Shown: positions 55,621-64,000 of the stretch, one piece after another
Position numbering within the stretch: position 1 is the stretch's first letter
Layout of the letters: each line of letters starts with the position of its first letter
Assembly: GCF_002855555.1 (NCBI RefSeq)
Contig: NZ_PKRT01000001.1
Location: 496,001-560,000 of the forward strand
Source: Novosphingobium sp. TH158
Lineage (GTDB): Bacteria; Pseudomonadota; Alphaproteobacteria; Sphingomonadales; Sphingomonadaceae
DNA length: 64,000 nt
Reading direction: 5' to 3'
Translations under genes and position numbers: made by a program
Notes under the pieces: generated by a model
What the model was told of the DNA's origin: nothing
Seen by the model: the letters and a program-made list of their open reading frames with translations, nothing else
The model's database searches: none

Positions 55621-58600
55621 CAGTAGTCCTTCCTGATCCGCACGTTGAAGTTGTTTACACCGGCCTGCCCTGCCTGGCTGAGAATCGAGAGCCACCGGGT
55701 GATGCTGATTTCCAGCTGCGTGGCGGTGAAGCCCTGGGCATCGGTGATCAGTTCAAGGTAGATGTCGTCGGTGATGTACTTGCCGGCAGCAAACGCGGTC
55801 TTGCCGCCCGGGCTCTCCTGCGCGGCAATGATGCGTAGCCGGTCGATCCCTGCCGCTGCGCGCAGCTTGCCCAGCGGGGTTAGCCCGCCGCTGCCGCCGC
55901 GCAGTGTGTTGAGCGAGGCGGCCAGCTGCACGGCCTGCAACGATGATACCCCGGCAATGGAGCGGCCGAACAGCACGCGAGAGAGGATTTCGTCCTGTGG
56001 CAGGCCCGGAACGCTCGCAAAAGTGATCTGCGGGTTTAGCGCGCGCCCGCTGATGGCGACCGTTACGGTTGCGTCATCGATCGTCTCGACGGCTGAAACC
56101 GCGATTGAGGGATTGCCGACGCGGTCCGGGGTAAAGGCGATGCGGCCGGAAGTCAGGTCGAACGAGCGCCCGGCAAAATCCAGCGATCCGCGCACAAGCC
56201 GCAATTCGCCATCGAGCAGCGGACTGGCGGTTGTACCACTGACCCGCAGGCTCGAACTCCATTCCGATTGCAGGCCCATGCCTTCGACCTGAAGGCGCTG
56301 GGGCGCGAGGAGCTGTAGGTCGAGCCGGACAGGAGGGAACAGCGAGGGTGCCGCCGGCTGGCCGGCCTCTCCTCCGCCGGCTCCGGCCAGACGGGCACCG
56401 CGCTGCTTGAAGCGCACGCCGGTCAGCTGCGGCACCTCGGCAGCACCTTGCCGGACAATGCGGTAGCGTGCCTCGGGCAGGACGAGTTCGCCGGAGAGGA
56501 CGGCTGCGGCAGCGGCAACCTTGGTCAGGCGCACCTTGCCGGTCGCACTGCCGGAAACGGCGTCACTGCGTGCCAGGCGGGCATTGTCGAGCGTGATCGC
56601 CAGGTCCATCGGATAGCCAAGTGACTGGGAAAGGCTGACATAGCCGCGCGCCTCGACCGTGCCGTTGCCCGCCTTGGCCGTAAGCGAGGCAAATTCGATC
56701 CGGTCGCCGCCGAACCGGCCGTTCACCGCCATGTCGGTCAGGCGGGTTCCGTATTGCGTGTTCTCATAGACGAGGCTGTTTGCGCGAATGATGCCGTTGA
56801 GGCAGGGATTTTCCAGCTTGCACGAGAAATCCGCTGCCATGCCGATCGGCCCTGCAAAACTGTGGCCGGCTGGTGCCGCAAACGAAAACAGCGTTTCGGC
56901 TGGGCCATTGTAGCGAATGCCGCCGCCCAGCGGAGCCGCCCGCAGCCTCGTCAGCCAGCTGCCTGCATCCGGCCCTAAAGGCCGCAGCGAAGCGGCAAGT
57001 CGCCCGATTACCGCACCGCGCTGCCGGATTACCACCTTGGCCTCGCCACCGTCGGGAAGCAGCCGCCCGACCACCTGCAGGTCGACCGGGCGACTGGCCC
57101 CGGTGGGTGACAGCCGGGTGAAGCCGGTGATGGACAGGCGGGCATCGGCGCTGGGAAACGCGCTTGCACTGGCCTGCGCGAAATCGAGCACGCCCGTGGC
57201 CTTCCCGGTCAGGCCGGAATCCGGATAGAACACGTCGAATATCGCGAGATCGAGCGAATCCAACCGGCTCTCAAGCTTGATCCCGTCGCCAAAACGGCCT
57301 GCCAGTCGCATGCTGCCCTTCCCCGCGTTTACCCGCACGGGTTGCAGTTCGTAGCCATCCCTCAGGGGAACAATCCGCGCGGGGCCGACGGTGGCAAAAT
57401 CGATCCCGCCAACCCTGCCGGTGAGCATCGCGCGCCACAGGCCCGGCTGGAGCTGCGCATTCGCCGCGATCCGGAAGGGTGAAACACTCCGGCCTTCGAC
57501 CAGTGCGCGAGCCGTGCCCTGCCCCCCGCGATAGTCGACCGCAACCCGCGCAGCATCGATGCGGTATCCCCGGAAGCTCGTGTCGGCGAGCTGGAAGTCC
57601 CCCGTCACCTGTGGCTGCTCATAAAGCACGATGCGACCGTCGGCCGTTGCCATGCCGACCGCCAGCTGGGCGGGGCCGGGCAGGACGGTGTCATTGGCGC
57701 GCAGGTTGAACTGCACCGCCTGTACCGATCCCTGGGCGGCTAGTACGGCCTTGCCGGTAACCCCGTTGCCCAGCGCGCTGAGCTCGCCCGTGAACGGGCC
57801 CTGCCCGCTGCGGACCAGCGATCCGGCAAAGACAATGCCCGAAAGGTCTGCCCGGTCTATCCTGATCCGCGTCGTCTTGCCGCCGAACAGCGTCGCATCG
57901 GCGCTGAGCGGGCCATAATCGGTTTCGCCCGTGGCGAGCAGCCGATAGCCGCCCTGCACTCCTGCAATGTCTGCTTTCAGGTTCGCCAGGCCTATACCCA
58001 GCCCGGGCCGCTCCGCGCTGACCTGAGCGCGTGGCTGCGTGAAAGTCCCGGAAAGGCGGAAGCCAAGCGCCCCGTAATGGCGAGATCGCGCGGCAGCGTC
58101 GAAGTTGATGGCGCCGCCCGGGACAAATCCGCCCCGCACATCGCTGATGCTGAGCAATGGCGCGTTGAGGCGCAGTCCGCTCAGGCGGATGACGCCGTCC
58201 GGTCCGTAGCTGATCCTGCTTGCCGCGGTGAAGTTCCCGCCCAGCAGGTCGCGCAGGCTTTCGTTGACCAGTTGCAGCGACCGCGCCCGGATCGTTCCCG
58301 ACAGCGAGAACCCGCGCGGGTTGCTCTCAAGGTCGAGCGCGGTCGTCAGGTTGAACGTTCCGACGCTCGCGAGGCGATAGTTACCGAGTTGCCCGTTCAA
58401 GGCCCCGGCATAGAAGCCCTTTGAAAGATCGGCGAGCAGCACGGCCTTGGCGTCGATGCGCTCCGATTTCAGGCGCATGTTGTCGGAAAGGACGCGGGTG
58501 CCGTCCACGGCAAGATCGCCCGCCAGCCGGACATCGCGCAGGGTGCCGCCTGCCACGGCGTCCAGCCCGGTTATGCGGGCAACGCGGGCGGAAACGGGCA

Positions 58601-59846
58601 CCAGGATGCGATCGCTGTTCACCACGGCCGCACCGCTGGCGTGCAACTGCTCAAGCGCCATATCTCCGATGGCCAGCCGGGCCGCGTCGATCGTATAGTC
58701 GGCTCGCGGCCGCGCAAACGGCCCGTCCAGAACAGCCCGGCCCAGCACCGGCGATCCCGCAAGGTTCGTGCCGAGAACCGCCGGATCGTCCAGCTGCAGA
58801 TCGAGGGCCAGCCGGTCGAAAGTATTGTCGGAGAGATCGGCCACGCCTTTCACGGCCAGCTCCACGCCATCGCTGGCGGCGGTTCCGTCCAGCGCCACCC
58901 GCCGATCTTGCGGACGGGCAGTAAGGTCGATCCGGACCATCGGCTGCAAGGCCCTGGTCAATTGCCCTGAGACGAGCCGATCCGCACGCGCCGTGCCGGT
59001 GAGCGAGAACGTTCCCTCTCGCAGGCCCAGGGCAAGGCGCGCGAGTTCGCTCCCGGCCAGGTCGGCATCCAGCCTGCCGTTCCACTTGCTCCAGCTGCCG
59101 CTGCCTCCGATGCGCAGGACCAACGCTTCGCGAATGCCGGCGAGAGTGGCGATCACCCCCTCAGCCGGTGCATCGACAGTGCCGTTGAGGGCAAAACGGT
59201 CAGCATCGGGATTGGCATCGAGGGAGAGCCGCATGCGGTCGTGCAACCTGCCATCAGGCGCAGCAAGACTGCCCGACAGATCGACCAGCGCCCGGCCATC
59301 GGCGATATGAGCGCGGCCTTCGATGAAGCCGCCGCGCCGCTCGCCGGCAACGGGGGCCTCGGCTATGAACCGGTCGATCCTCAGCTTGCCGATATCGATG
59401 TCGATGTCTGGCAGGATCGGGCCTTTGCTGGTGGTCGGATGCAGGGCCGGTCGGCGCTCCAGCACCACCGTCTGCGCAGTCACAGAACGGACATCGATGC
59501 GGTTGCGCAGCCAGGCGGTGGGCTTCCAGTCCACCTCGATCCGCGGCGATTGCAGGAACTGACCCTTGCCGTCGCGCACGGACACGGCATGCAGGGTCAT
59601 CCGGCCATAGATCGAGCCGTCGATGCGCCCGATATGGATGCTCATGCCGTTCTCGAAGGCGATCTGGGCAATCCGCTCCGCCACGAACCTGCGGCCCGGC
59701 CCGGTGTCCAACCAGACCAGCGCCAGACCGAGCAAAAGCAGCAGTGCACCGAACACGCCGGCGGACCAGCGGGCTGTGCGGCGCCAGTTGACCCGCCGAC
59801 GAACCGGCTTGTCGGTCTCAACCGGGGCGATCGGTTCCTCCGCCAT
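55620..59846 (-). CDS. tamB: translocation and assembly module protein TamB
   Basis: An AsmA-like bridge protein of 1408 residues carrying lipids or helping outer-membrane protein assembly with TamA. Residues 1-30 are basic cytoplasmic, then a membrane helix (WSAGVFGALLLLLGLALVWL), a long repetitive beta-groove, and the C-terminal DUF490/TamB domain with DEILSRVLFGRSIAGVSSLQ and the final IRKDY. The ATG at 59846 overlaps the tamA stop by one base. Length is at the longer end of the family. Confidence 0.93.
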   Translation of the reverse strand: MAEEPIAPVETDKPVRRRVNWRRTARWSAGVFGALLLLLGLALVWLDTGPGRRFVAERIAQIAFENGMSIHIGRIDGSIYGRMTLHAVSVRDGKGQFLQSPRIEVDWKPTAWLRNRIDVRSVTAQTVVLERRPALHPTTSKGPILPDIDIDIGKLRIDRFIAEAPVAGERRGGFIEGRAHIADGRALVDLSGSLAAPDGRLHDRMRLSLDANPDADRFALNGTVDAPAEGVIATLAGIREALVLRIGGSGSWSKWNGRLDADLAGSELARLALGLREGTFSLTGTARADRLVSGQLTRALQPMVRIDLTARPQDRRVALDGTAASDGVELAVKGVADLSDNTFDRLALDLQLDDPAVLGTNLAGSPVLGRAVLDGPFARPRADYTIDAARLAIGDMALEQLHASGAAVVNSDRILVPVSARVARITGLDAVAGGTLRDVRLAGDLAVDGTRVLSDNMRLKSERIDAKAVLLADLSKGFYAGALNGQLGNYRLASVGTFNLTTALDLESNPRGFSLSGTIRARSLQLVNESLRDLLGGNFTAASRISYGPDGVIRLSGLRLNAPLLSISDVRGGFVPGGAINFDAAARSRHYGALGFRLSGTFTQPRAQVSAERPGLGIGLANLKADIAGVQGGYRLLATGETDYGPLSADATLFGGKTTRIRIDRADLSGIVFAGSLVRSGQGPFTGELSALGNGVTGKAVLAAQGSVQAVQFNLRANDTVLPGPAQLAVGMATADGRIVLYEQPQVTGDFQLADTSFRGYRIDAARVAVDYRGGQGTARALVEGRSVSPFRIAANAQLQPGLWRAMLTGRVGGIDFATVGPARIVPLRDGYELQPVRVNAGKGSMRLAGRFGDGIKLESRLDSLDLAIFDVFYPDSGLTGKATGVLDFAQASASAFPSADARLSITGFTRLSPTGASRPVDLQVVGRLLPDGGEAKVVIRQRGAVIGRLAASLRPLGPDAGSWLTRLRAAPLGGGIRYNGPAETLFSFAAPAGHSFAGPIGMAADFSCKLENPCLNGIIRANSLVYENTQYGTRLTDMAVNGRFGGDRIEFASLTAKAGNGTVEARGYVSLSQSLGYPMDLAITLDNARLARSDAVSGSATGKVRLTKVAAAAAVLSGELVLPEARYRIVRQGAAEVPQLTGVRFKQRGARLAGAGGGEAGQPAAPSLFPPVRLDLQLLAPQRLQVEGMGLQSEWSSSLRVSGTTASPLLDGELRLVRGSLDFAGRSFDLTSGRIAFTPDRVGNPSIAVSAVETIDDATVTVAISGRALNPQITFASVPGLPQDEILSRVLFGRSIAGVSSLQAVQLAASLNTLRGGSGGLTPLGKLRAAAGIDRLRIIAAQESPGGKTAFAAGKYITDDIYLELITDAQGFTATQLEISITRWLSILSQAGQAGVNNFNVRIRKDY

Positions 59847-62050
59847 CAGAACGCCTGTCCGATGGAGGCATAGACCGTGATCTTGGCCTCGCCCGGTCGC
59901 CGGGCAATCGGGGTGGCTATGTCGAGCCGTACGGGGCCGAAATTGGTATAGTAGCGCCCGCCGATGCCCACACCGGCGCGCAGGTCCGAAAAGCGGGGAA
60001 GCGAGGAATCCCACGACTGGCCCACATCGACGAAGCCGACCACGCCGAAATCGCCGAACCGCACGCGCGCCTCGATCGCGCCCTCCGCTACGCTTCGCCC
60101 GCCGTTCGGCTTGCCATCGGGATCGAGTTGCCCGAGCTCCTGGTAACCGAACCCGCGAACCGATCCGCCCCCGCCGGCATAGAGCCTGCGGCTGGGTGCG
60201 ATTTCATCCAGTTCCGATCCCAGGATCGTTCCCACGCGCGCGCGCCCGGCGATGACCACCCGCTTCGACACCGGGAAATAGCCCGAGGCATCGAGCCTGG
60301 CGCGGACATAGGGACTGAAGCCCCCGGCCAGCGATCCTTCGGGCTGGACAAGTGCGACCAGCCTGAAACCCTTTTGCGGATCGAGCAGGCTGTCAGTGAA
60401 ATCCAGGCCATATTGCCCGCTCAGCCCGGCGATGAAATAGGTGCGCCTGTCACGCCGGCCGAGATCGAAGTCATAGTCCTCTTCGGCCGTACCAAGCAGT
60501 TCCGCGCCAAGTGCCCAGGTATGCTTCTTCTGCCAAAGCGGCGTTGAATCCCGGCTGATCCGCACACCGAGGCGACCGGTATAGGCATCATAGGCCTCGT
60601 AATTGCGGTGCGATGCTTCAAGCGCCAGTTCGAAGGTCCGGTCGCGCATTCCAGCGTTGGATCGCCTGAAGGTCACGCCCGCGCCCTGCTCGTCCGTACC
60701 GGCAACGCCGTGAACGATCAGCGCGCCTTCGGGAGGGAACAGGTTGCGATGGGTCCAGCTTGCCTCGGCGCGGAAGCCCTCGCCCGCGCCATAGCCAAGT
60801 GTCGCGGCGATCGTGCGCGGCGGGCCGGCTTCCTGGCTGACCATCATGGTGACCAGTTCCGTCCCATCAGCGCCCTTCACGCCGCTGCGCTTCGGCTCGA
60901 CTGCAACCGATGCGAAAAGGCCGGTTGCCACCAATGCCTCGCGCAGGTCGTCCACCTGGCGGCTGTCGTAAAGCTCGCCGGGCTTGAACCGGGCAATTGT
61001 GGCGAGGTGCCCGGTGCCGACGGCCAGTTTGCCCTGCGTCGCAAAGTCACCGAAGCGGGAACGCGGCCCGGTCTCGACAGGCAGGGTATAAAGCCCGGCA
61101 CCGGTCGCCCGGTCGAGCAGGATATCGCGCTCTCGCACCTCGGCGAAGGGATAGCCGTTCTGCGCCAGGGCAACCGCGGCTTCCGCCTCTGCCGCCAGCA
61201 CCCGCGCCGCGACGATGGGCTCCCCCTTCTCGATGGCGACGCTGTTGCGGATCAGGCCGGGTGGTTCGGTGGGCGCGGCGGCGATGACGATGTCCGAATA
61301 GACATAGCGTTTGCCCGGCACCACATCGAGCACGGCGGTGATGCCGGAGGAGCTGTTTTTGTCCTCATCGCGCGGGATATCGATGCGCGATTTCACCTCG
61401 GCGTCGTACCAGCCTTCGGAGGAAAGCAACCGCTGGAGCAGATCCCTGTCCTCGCGAAGCCTTGCTGCGACAAGTGCCGTGCTGTTGGCGCGGGCCCCTT
61501 CGGATCGGAGTGCGGAAAGGTCGGAAAAACGATCAGCGAGGTTCGTCGCCGTCTGGCTATCGGCACTGTCGAGACCGTTGACCTGGACCTTGTAGGCGAA
61601 GGTCTCGGGCGGCTTGCTTGCCGGACTGTCGGGAATCTCGACCGGCTCCACCTGGAACTGCTCGAGCGGGGGCAGCGGGGCGGTGAGTTCCGGATCGGGC
61701 ACAGGCGGGGTGGCCTGCGGGGCCGCAGGCGTTCCGGCAGGCGGTGGCGCAGCAGTTGCCGCCGCCTCGCTTGCCAGACGACGCTCGAACTCCTCGATGG
61801 ACTCCAGCGGCGCTTCGAGTTCCGGGTCCTTGTCCGGAAAACGCGGAACGGCCTTGTCGAATTCGGCATCGGGAACGATCGGTTCCGGCGCCGGTGGTTG
61901 CGGGGCCGGGAATGGCTGCGCGATTGCCTGGGCAGAGACAAGCAGCAAAAACCCCGTGATCCCGGCAGACCGGAGGAGCCGGCCCGCGCGCGCGCACCTG
62001 CCGCCAATTCTGCGCCCTGGCATGTGCAGCGTCTGCATCGGATCAGGCAT
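59846..62050 (-). CDS. tamA: BamA/TamA family outer membrane protein TamA
   Basis: Outer-membrane Omp85 protein. A signal peptide (SAGITGFLLLVSAQAIAQ) is followed by a proline-rich, acidic extension of about 100 residues (PFPAPQPPAPEP, GTPAAPQATPPVPDPEL) not usual for TamA. POTRA domains start at about FAYKVQVNGLDS, and the 16-strand barrel ends ITVYASIGQAF with the C-terminal Phe signal. The strand 6 motif GGGGSVRGFGYQELGQ is present (VRGF). I chose ATG 62050 (734 residues); 62128 and 62023 are alternatives. Overlaps tamB. Confidence 0.88.
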   Translation of the reverse strand: MPDPMQTLHMPGRRIGGRCARAGRLLRSAGITGFLLLVSAQAIAQPFPAPQPPAPEPIVPDAEFDKAVPRFPDKDPELEAPLESIEEFERRLASEAAATAAPPPAGTPAAPQATPPVPDPELTAPLPPLEQFQVEPVEIPDSPASKPPETFAYKVQVNGLDSADSQTATNLADRFSDLSALRSEGARANSTALVAARLREDRDLLQRLLSSEGWYDAEVKSRIDIPRDEDKNSSSGITAVLDVVPGKRYVYSDIVIAAAPTEPPGLIRNSVAIEKGEPIVAARVLAAEAEAAVALAQNGYPFAEVRERDILLDRATGAGLYTLPVETGPRSRFGDFATQGKLAVGTGHLATIARFKPGELYDSRQVDDLREALVATGLFASVAVEPKRSGVKGADGTELVTMMVSQEAGPPRTIAATLGYGAGEGFRAEASWTHRNLFPPEGALIVHGVAGTDEQGAGVTFRRSNAGMRDRTFELALEASHRNYEAYDAYTGRLGVRISRDSTPLWQKKHTWALGAELLGTAEEDYDFDLGRRDRRTYFIAGLSGQYGLDFTDSLLDPQKGFRLVALVQPEGSLAGGFSPYVRARLDASGYFPVSKRVVIAGRARVGTILGSELDEIAPSRRLYAGGGGSVRGFGYQELGQLDPDGKPNGGRSVAEGAIEARVRFGDFGVVGFVDVGQSWDSSLPRFSDLRAGVGIGGRYYTNFGPVRLDIATPIARRPGEAKITVYASIGQAF

Positions 62051-62130
62051 GGCTCCCCGAGGTGGCCGGCAAACCTGCCGGTCCTCCGTCTCGATAATCT
62101 CCGGTAATTGCCAAAGGTTCCGCTGCATGG

Positions 62131-62982
62131 TCAGAGCACGACATCGCGAACAATCTGCCCCGGCACATCGACCTCGAAGCGGAACAGCGATCCGGCAAGC
62201 GGCTGGCGGGATAATTTCGCCTCATCCAGACCTGTCCGGGCAGAAGTGACATAGGCAGTCCTGCGAGCTGGTCCGCCCAGCGCAACCTTGGTCGGGCGCG
62301 CGCAAGGCAGCTCTACCGTCCGCAAGTGACGGCCGGCGGGCGAATACAGCCGAACGCACCAGCCATCCCAGAGTGCGACCCAGATATTGCCCTGTTCATC
62401 CGCGACCAGCCCGTCCGGGAAGCCATCGTCGATTGCCAGGAAAGGCTGCGGATCAGCCAGGCTCACTCCATCCATGGCGCAGCGATACACGACGCCTTGC
62501 TGCGAGTCAGCATAATAGAGGGTGCGACCATCGGGTGAAATTGCCGGGCCGTTGGTGACCACGGCGCTCACGCTGCTGCGGGTCAATTGTCCTCCGGCAA
62601 GGCACCAGATCGTACCGGATGGCTGCTCCTCGCCATCATCCATGGTGCCGAACCAGAGCCTGCCCGCGGCGTCGACCGTTGCGTCGTTGGTGCGGTTGCC
62701 GGATGGTTGGGGAATATTCGCAAGGGGCTGTACGTACCCTGACGCATCGACCAGCAGGAGTTCGTGCCGGGAGCCGACGATCCTGCCTCCTCCGGCAAAA
62801 GGCAGAACAAAGCTGGGTTTGCCGCCAATGCTCGCGGTAGTCAGCTTCCCGGTGGCGGGCTTGAACAGGTGGAGCTGGCCCTTGGCGATATCGACAAAGT
62901 GCAGTTCCGCCTCCGTCGCAAACCAGGCCGGCCCTTCGCCGAGTTCGCATCGCATGGAGCAGGCAGCTTCGACCTCAGTCAC
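62131..62982 (-). CDS. SMP-30/gluconolactonase/LRE family protein
   Basis: A 283-residue six-bladed propeller of the SMP-30 family, which hydrolyses sugar lactones with a divalent metal. Signatures: CELGEGPAWF with the metal Glu, NRTNDATVDAAGRLWFGTMDD with the metal Asn/Asp, NGPAISPDGRTLYYADS, DGFPDGLVADEQGNIWVALWDG. Start is GTG at 62982 behind GAGCGGA. It ends just before tamA and may be co-transcribed, though the functions look unrelated. Confidence 0.9.
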   Translation of the reverse strand: MTEVEAACSMRCELGEGPAWFATEAELHFVDIAKGQLHLFKPATGKLTTASIGGKPSFVLPFAGGGRIVGSRHELLLVDASGYVQPLANIPQPSGNRTNDATVDAAGRLWFGTMDDGEEQPSGTIWCLAGGQLTRSSVSAVVTNGPAISPDGRTLYYADSQQGVVYRCAMDGVSLADPQPFLAIDDGFPDGLVADEQGNIWVALWDGWCVRLYSPAGRHLRTVELPCARPTKVALGGPARRTAYVTSARTGLDEAKLSRQPLAGSLFRFEVDVPGQIVRDVVL

Positions 62983-62994
62983 GGTCGGTTCCGC

Positions 62995-63519
62995 TCAGTT
63001 CCACCAAGGGAGCCAACGCCTTCGCCAGTCACCCCGTTGATGGACGGCGGGACGCCTCCAGCCGGCATGGGGGCGGTGCAGATCATGTTCCGCCTCGTTC
63101 CGCTCCACCAGAGCCGCATCGCGTTCGGCGAGCGCCTCTTCCCGATCGGCCCGCGCAGCCTCATAGCCATGCCGTGCCTGAGCAGCGGCGAAGGCACAGA
63201 GCAGGCCGCCGATTATCGCCAGGTTCTTGAAGAAATGCGCAGACTGCGCCGGGTCGGTAATGTCGTTGTGGAAGAACAGCGTGGCCAAAGCTGTGAAGAC
63301 GATCATCACCAAGGGCGCCAGGCGGGCGAACAGTCCGGTGGCGATCAGCAACCCGCCGAGCAGTTCGACGAGCCCGGCGGGCCCGGCAAAGTTGGCGGGC
63401 AGGCCTGCGGTGAGCATGAGCGCCTCGGTCGCATCGGTATCGAGAAGCTTGGTACTGCCCGAAACGATGAAGACGAGGCCGAGAAGGACACGGCCGATTG
63501 CGGCGATAAGGCTTGCCAT
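62995..63519 (-). CDS. DoxX family membrane protein
   Basis: A 174-residue protein with four membrane helices in the DoxX order: AAIGRVLLGLVFIVSGSTKL, GLVELLGGLLIATGLFARLAPLVMIVFTALATLFF in outline, and LAIIGGLLCAFAAAQA. The C-terminal 45 residues are charged and hydrophilic (ADREEALAERDAALVERNEAE), a non-standard tail. DoxX-type proteins are linked to quinone or oxidoreductase systems; function here unknown. GGAG precedes the ATG. Confidence 0.85.
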   Translation of the reverse strand: MASLIAAIGRVLLGLVFIVSGSTKLLDTDATEALMLTAGLPANFAGPAGLVELLGGLLIATGLFARLAPLVMIVFTALATLFFHNDITDPAQSAHFFKNLAIIGGLLCAFAAAQARHGYEAARADREEALAERDAALVERNEAEHDLHRPHAGWRRPAVHQRGDWRRRWLPWWN

Positions 63520-63647
63520 TTCGACCGGCTCCGGAAGCTGTGGCGGCCTGGGGCAGTGGGAGGGAAAGGGTGCAGCAGGCCGCCACAGCCATACGGGTAA
63601 ACCCTTTGCGGGTATCGAGGTTCCGCAGGCTTGAATTTTTTCCGTTT

Positions 63648-64000
63648 TCAGCCCGGTTGCGACATGTCTGCCCGGCGCGACGCCATGACGGCAAGCTGGC
63701 CAAGTGCCGCCGCGACCACCGCCGCACCGCCGACGATCGCCATCGGATGCCGCACGACCAGTTCGCGCGTCCGCTCCACAAGCCTGTGCGCTTCCTGATC
63801 GCGAAGCACACCGGCGAACTGTTCGATCTTGCCGGACAGCGGCTCAATGGTGGAGCGAAGGCCCTGCCCCATGTGCTGATCGTCCCTGGTGGTGGCATCC
63901 GCGAGCACGGCGGCGAAGCTTTCGAGGTCTTCGGCGATCACGCCAAGCTGGCGGTCAATGAAGCCCTCGACGCGCGAAGAGCCCGTGCGGCGATCGGCAG
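63648..64000 (-). CDS. hypothetical membrane protein, 5' end outside window
   Basis: The frame is open to the right edge without a Met, so the gene is cut; at least 116 residues are visible. Upstream residues (SSRVEGFIDRQLGVIAEDLE) form a charged helix, a middle helix follows (VLRDQEAHRLVERTREL), and one hydrophobic segment ends the protein (PMAIVGGAAVVAAALGQLAV), then RRADMSQPG. The layout resembles DUF883/phage-holin-like proteins, which I cannot confirm. A GTG at 63941 would give only 97 residues. Confidence 0.6.
   Translation of the reverse strand, partial: ADRRTGSSRVEGFIDRQLGVIAEDLESFAAVLADATTRDDQHMGQGLRSTIEPLSGKIEQFAGVLRDQEAHRLVERTRELVVRHPMAIVGGAAVVAAALGQLAVMASRRADMSQPG

Overview
The window is one continuous piece of high-GC chromosome from an alphaproteobacterium, most likely order Sphingomonadales (Novosphingobium-like). 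This rests on family recognition: the Sphingomonad-type vgr-related protein at the left edge, hrcA-grpE facing rph-rdgB-hemW, a GcvR-like ACT protein behind xerC, and mreBCD-mrdA-rodA in one run. No species is claimed. Coding density is very high, and most neighbours overlap by 1-4 bases (ATGA or TGATG junctions). There is no transposase, integrase of phage type, CRISPR array or rRNA; one tRNA (Lys, CTT) is present.

Layout. 1-1.2 kb: edge fragment and an SDR oxidoreductase. 1.2-2.9 kb (-): grpE and hrcA, heat-shock chaperone control. 2.9-6.9 kb (+): rph, rdgB, hemW, xerC and an ACT-domain regulator. 6.9-9.6 kb (-): rsmI, yraN, gshB, dedA. 9.7-14.9 kb (+): an LpoA-like lipoprotein, parE, an O-acyltransferase and a DUF3617 lipoprotein. 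15.5-18.8 kb (+): a MoxR ATPase / GFA / DUF817 / VWA operon. 18.8-21.4 kb: a DODA-type dioxygenase converging on a NamZ-like/DOMON-like pair. 21.4-26.0 kb (+): tyrS, a PilZ protein, an MFS carrier, cysK and a dienelactone hydrolase. 26.0-29.7 kb (-): merR, a 600-residue acyl-CoA dehydrogenase and a cytochrome P450 interrupted by an in-frame TAG. 29.7-31.2 kb (-): hisI and comF, with a candidate forward-strand small RNA between them. 31.2-37.8 kb: a methyltransferase, then ppdK, glyS and glyQ (-). 37.9-44.7 kb (+): an XRE/membrane pair, two TraB/GumN proteins, rplY (L25), pth, an SDR, ychF and a MaoC hydratase. 44.7-46.5 kb (-): mutL. 46.7-52.5 kb (+): the rod-shape operon mreB, mreC, mreD, mrdA, rodA. 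52.5-55.6 kb: tRNA-Lys and a patch of small envelope/stress genes, some broken. 55.6-64 kb (-): tamB, tamA, SMP-30, DoxX and an edge fragment.

How genes work together. mreBCD-mrdA-rodA forms the lateral wall elongation machine, and tamA-tamB the outer-membrane/periplasm-spanning assembly and lipid-transport pair. hrcA-grpE, rplY-pth-ychF, tyrS and glyQS serve protein synthesis and folding. The merR-acyl-CoA dehydrogenase-P450 run looks like one catabolic operon under its own MerR-type regulator, with a 16-bp dyad just upstream of merR.

Most unusual items: (1) two copies of a ~115-bp element carrying three TGTCAACCT 9-mers, each oriented the same way upstream of a gene (an acyltransferase and ppdK); (2) a structured intergenic segment ending in a UUCG-loop terminator on the strand opposite its neighbours; (3) the interrupted P450; (4) an apparent deletion fusing a GlsB-family gene to a glycine-zipper gene; (5) a truncated hemerythrin gene ending beside a hairpin. 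I found no complete new defence or mobile system.
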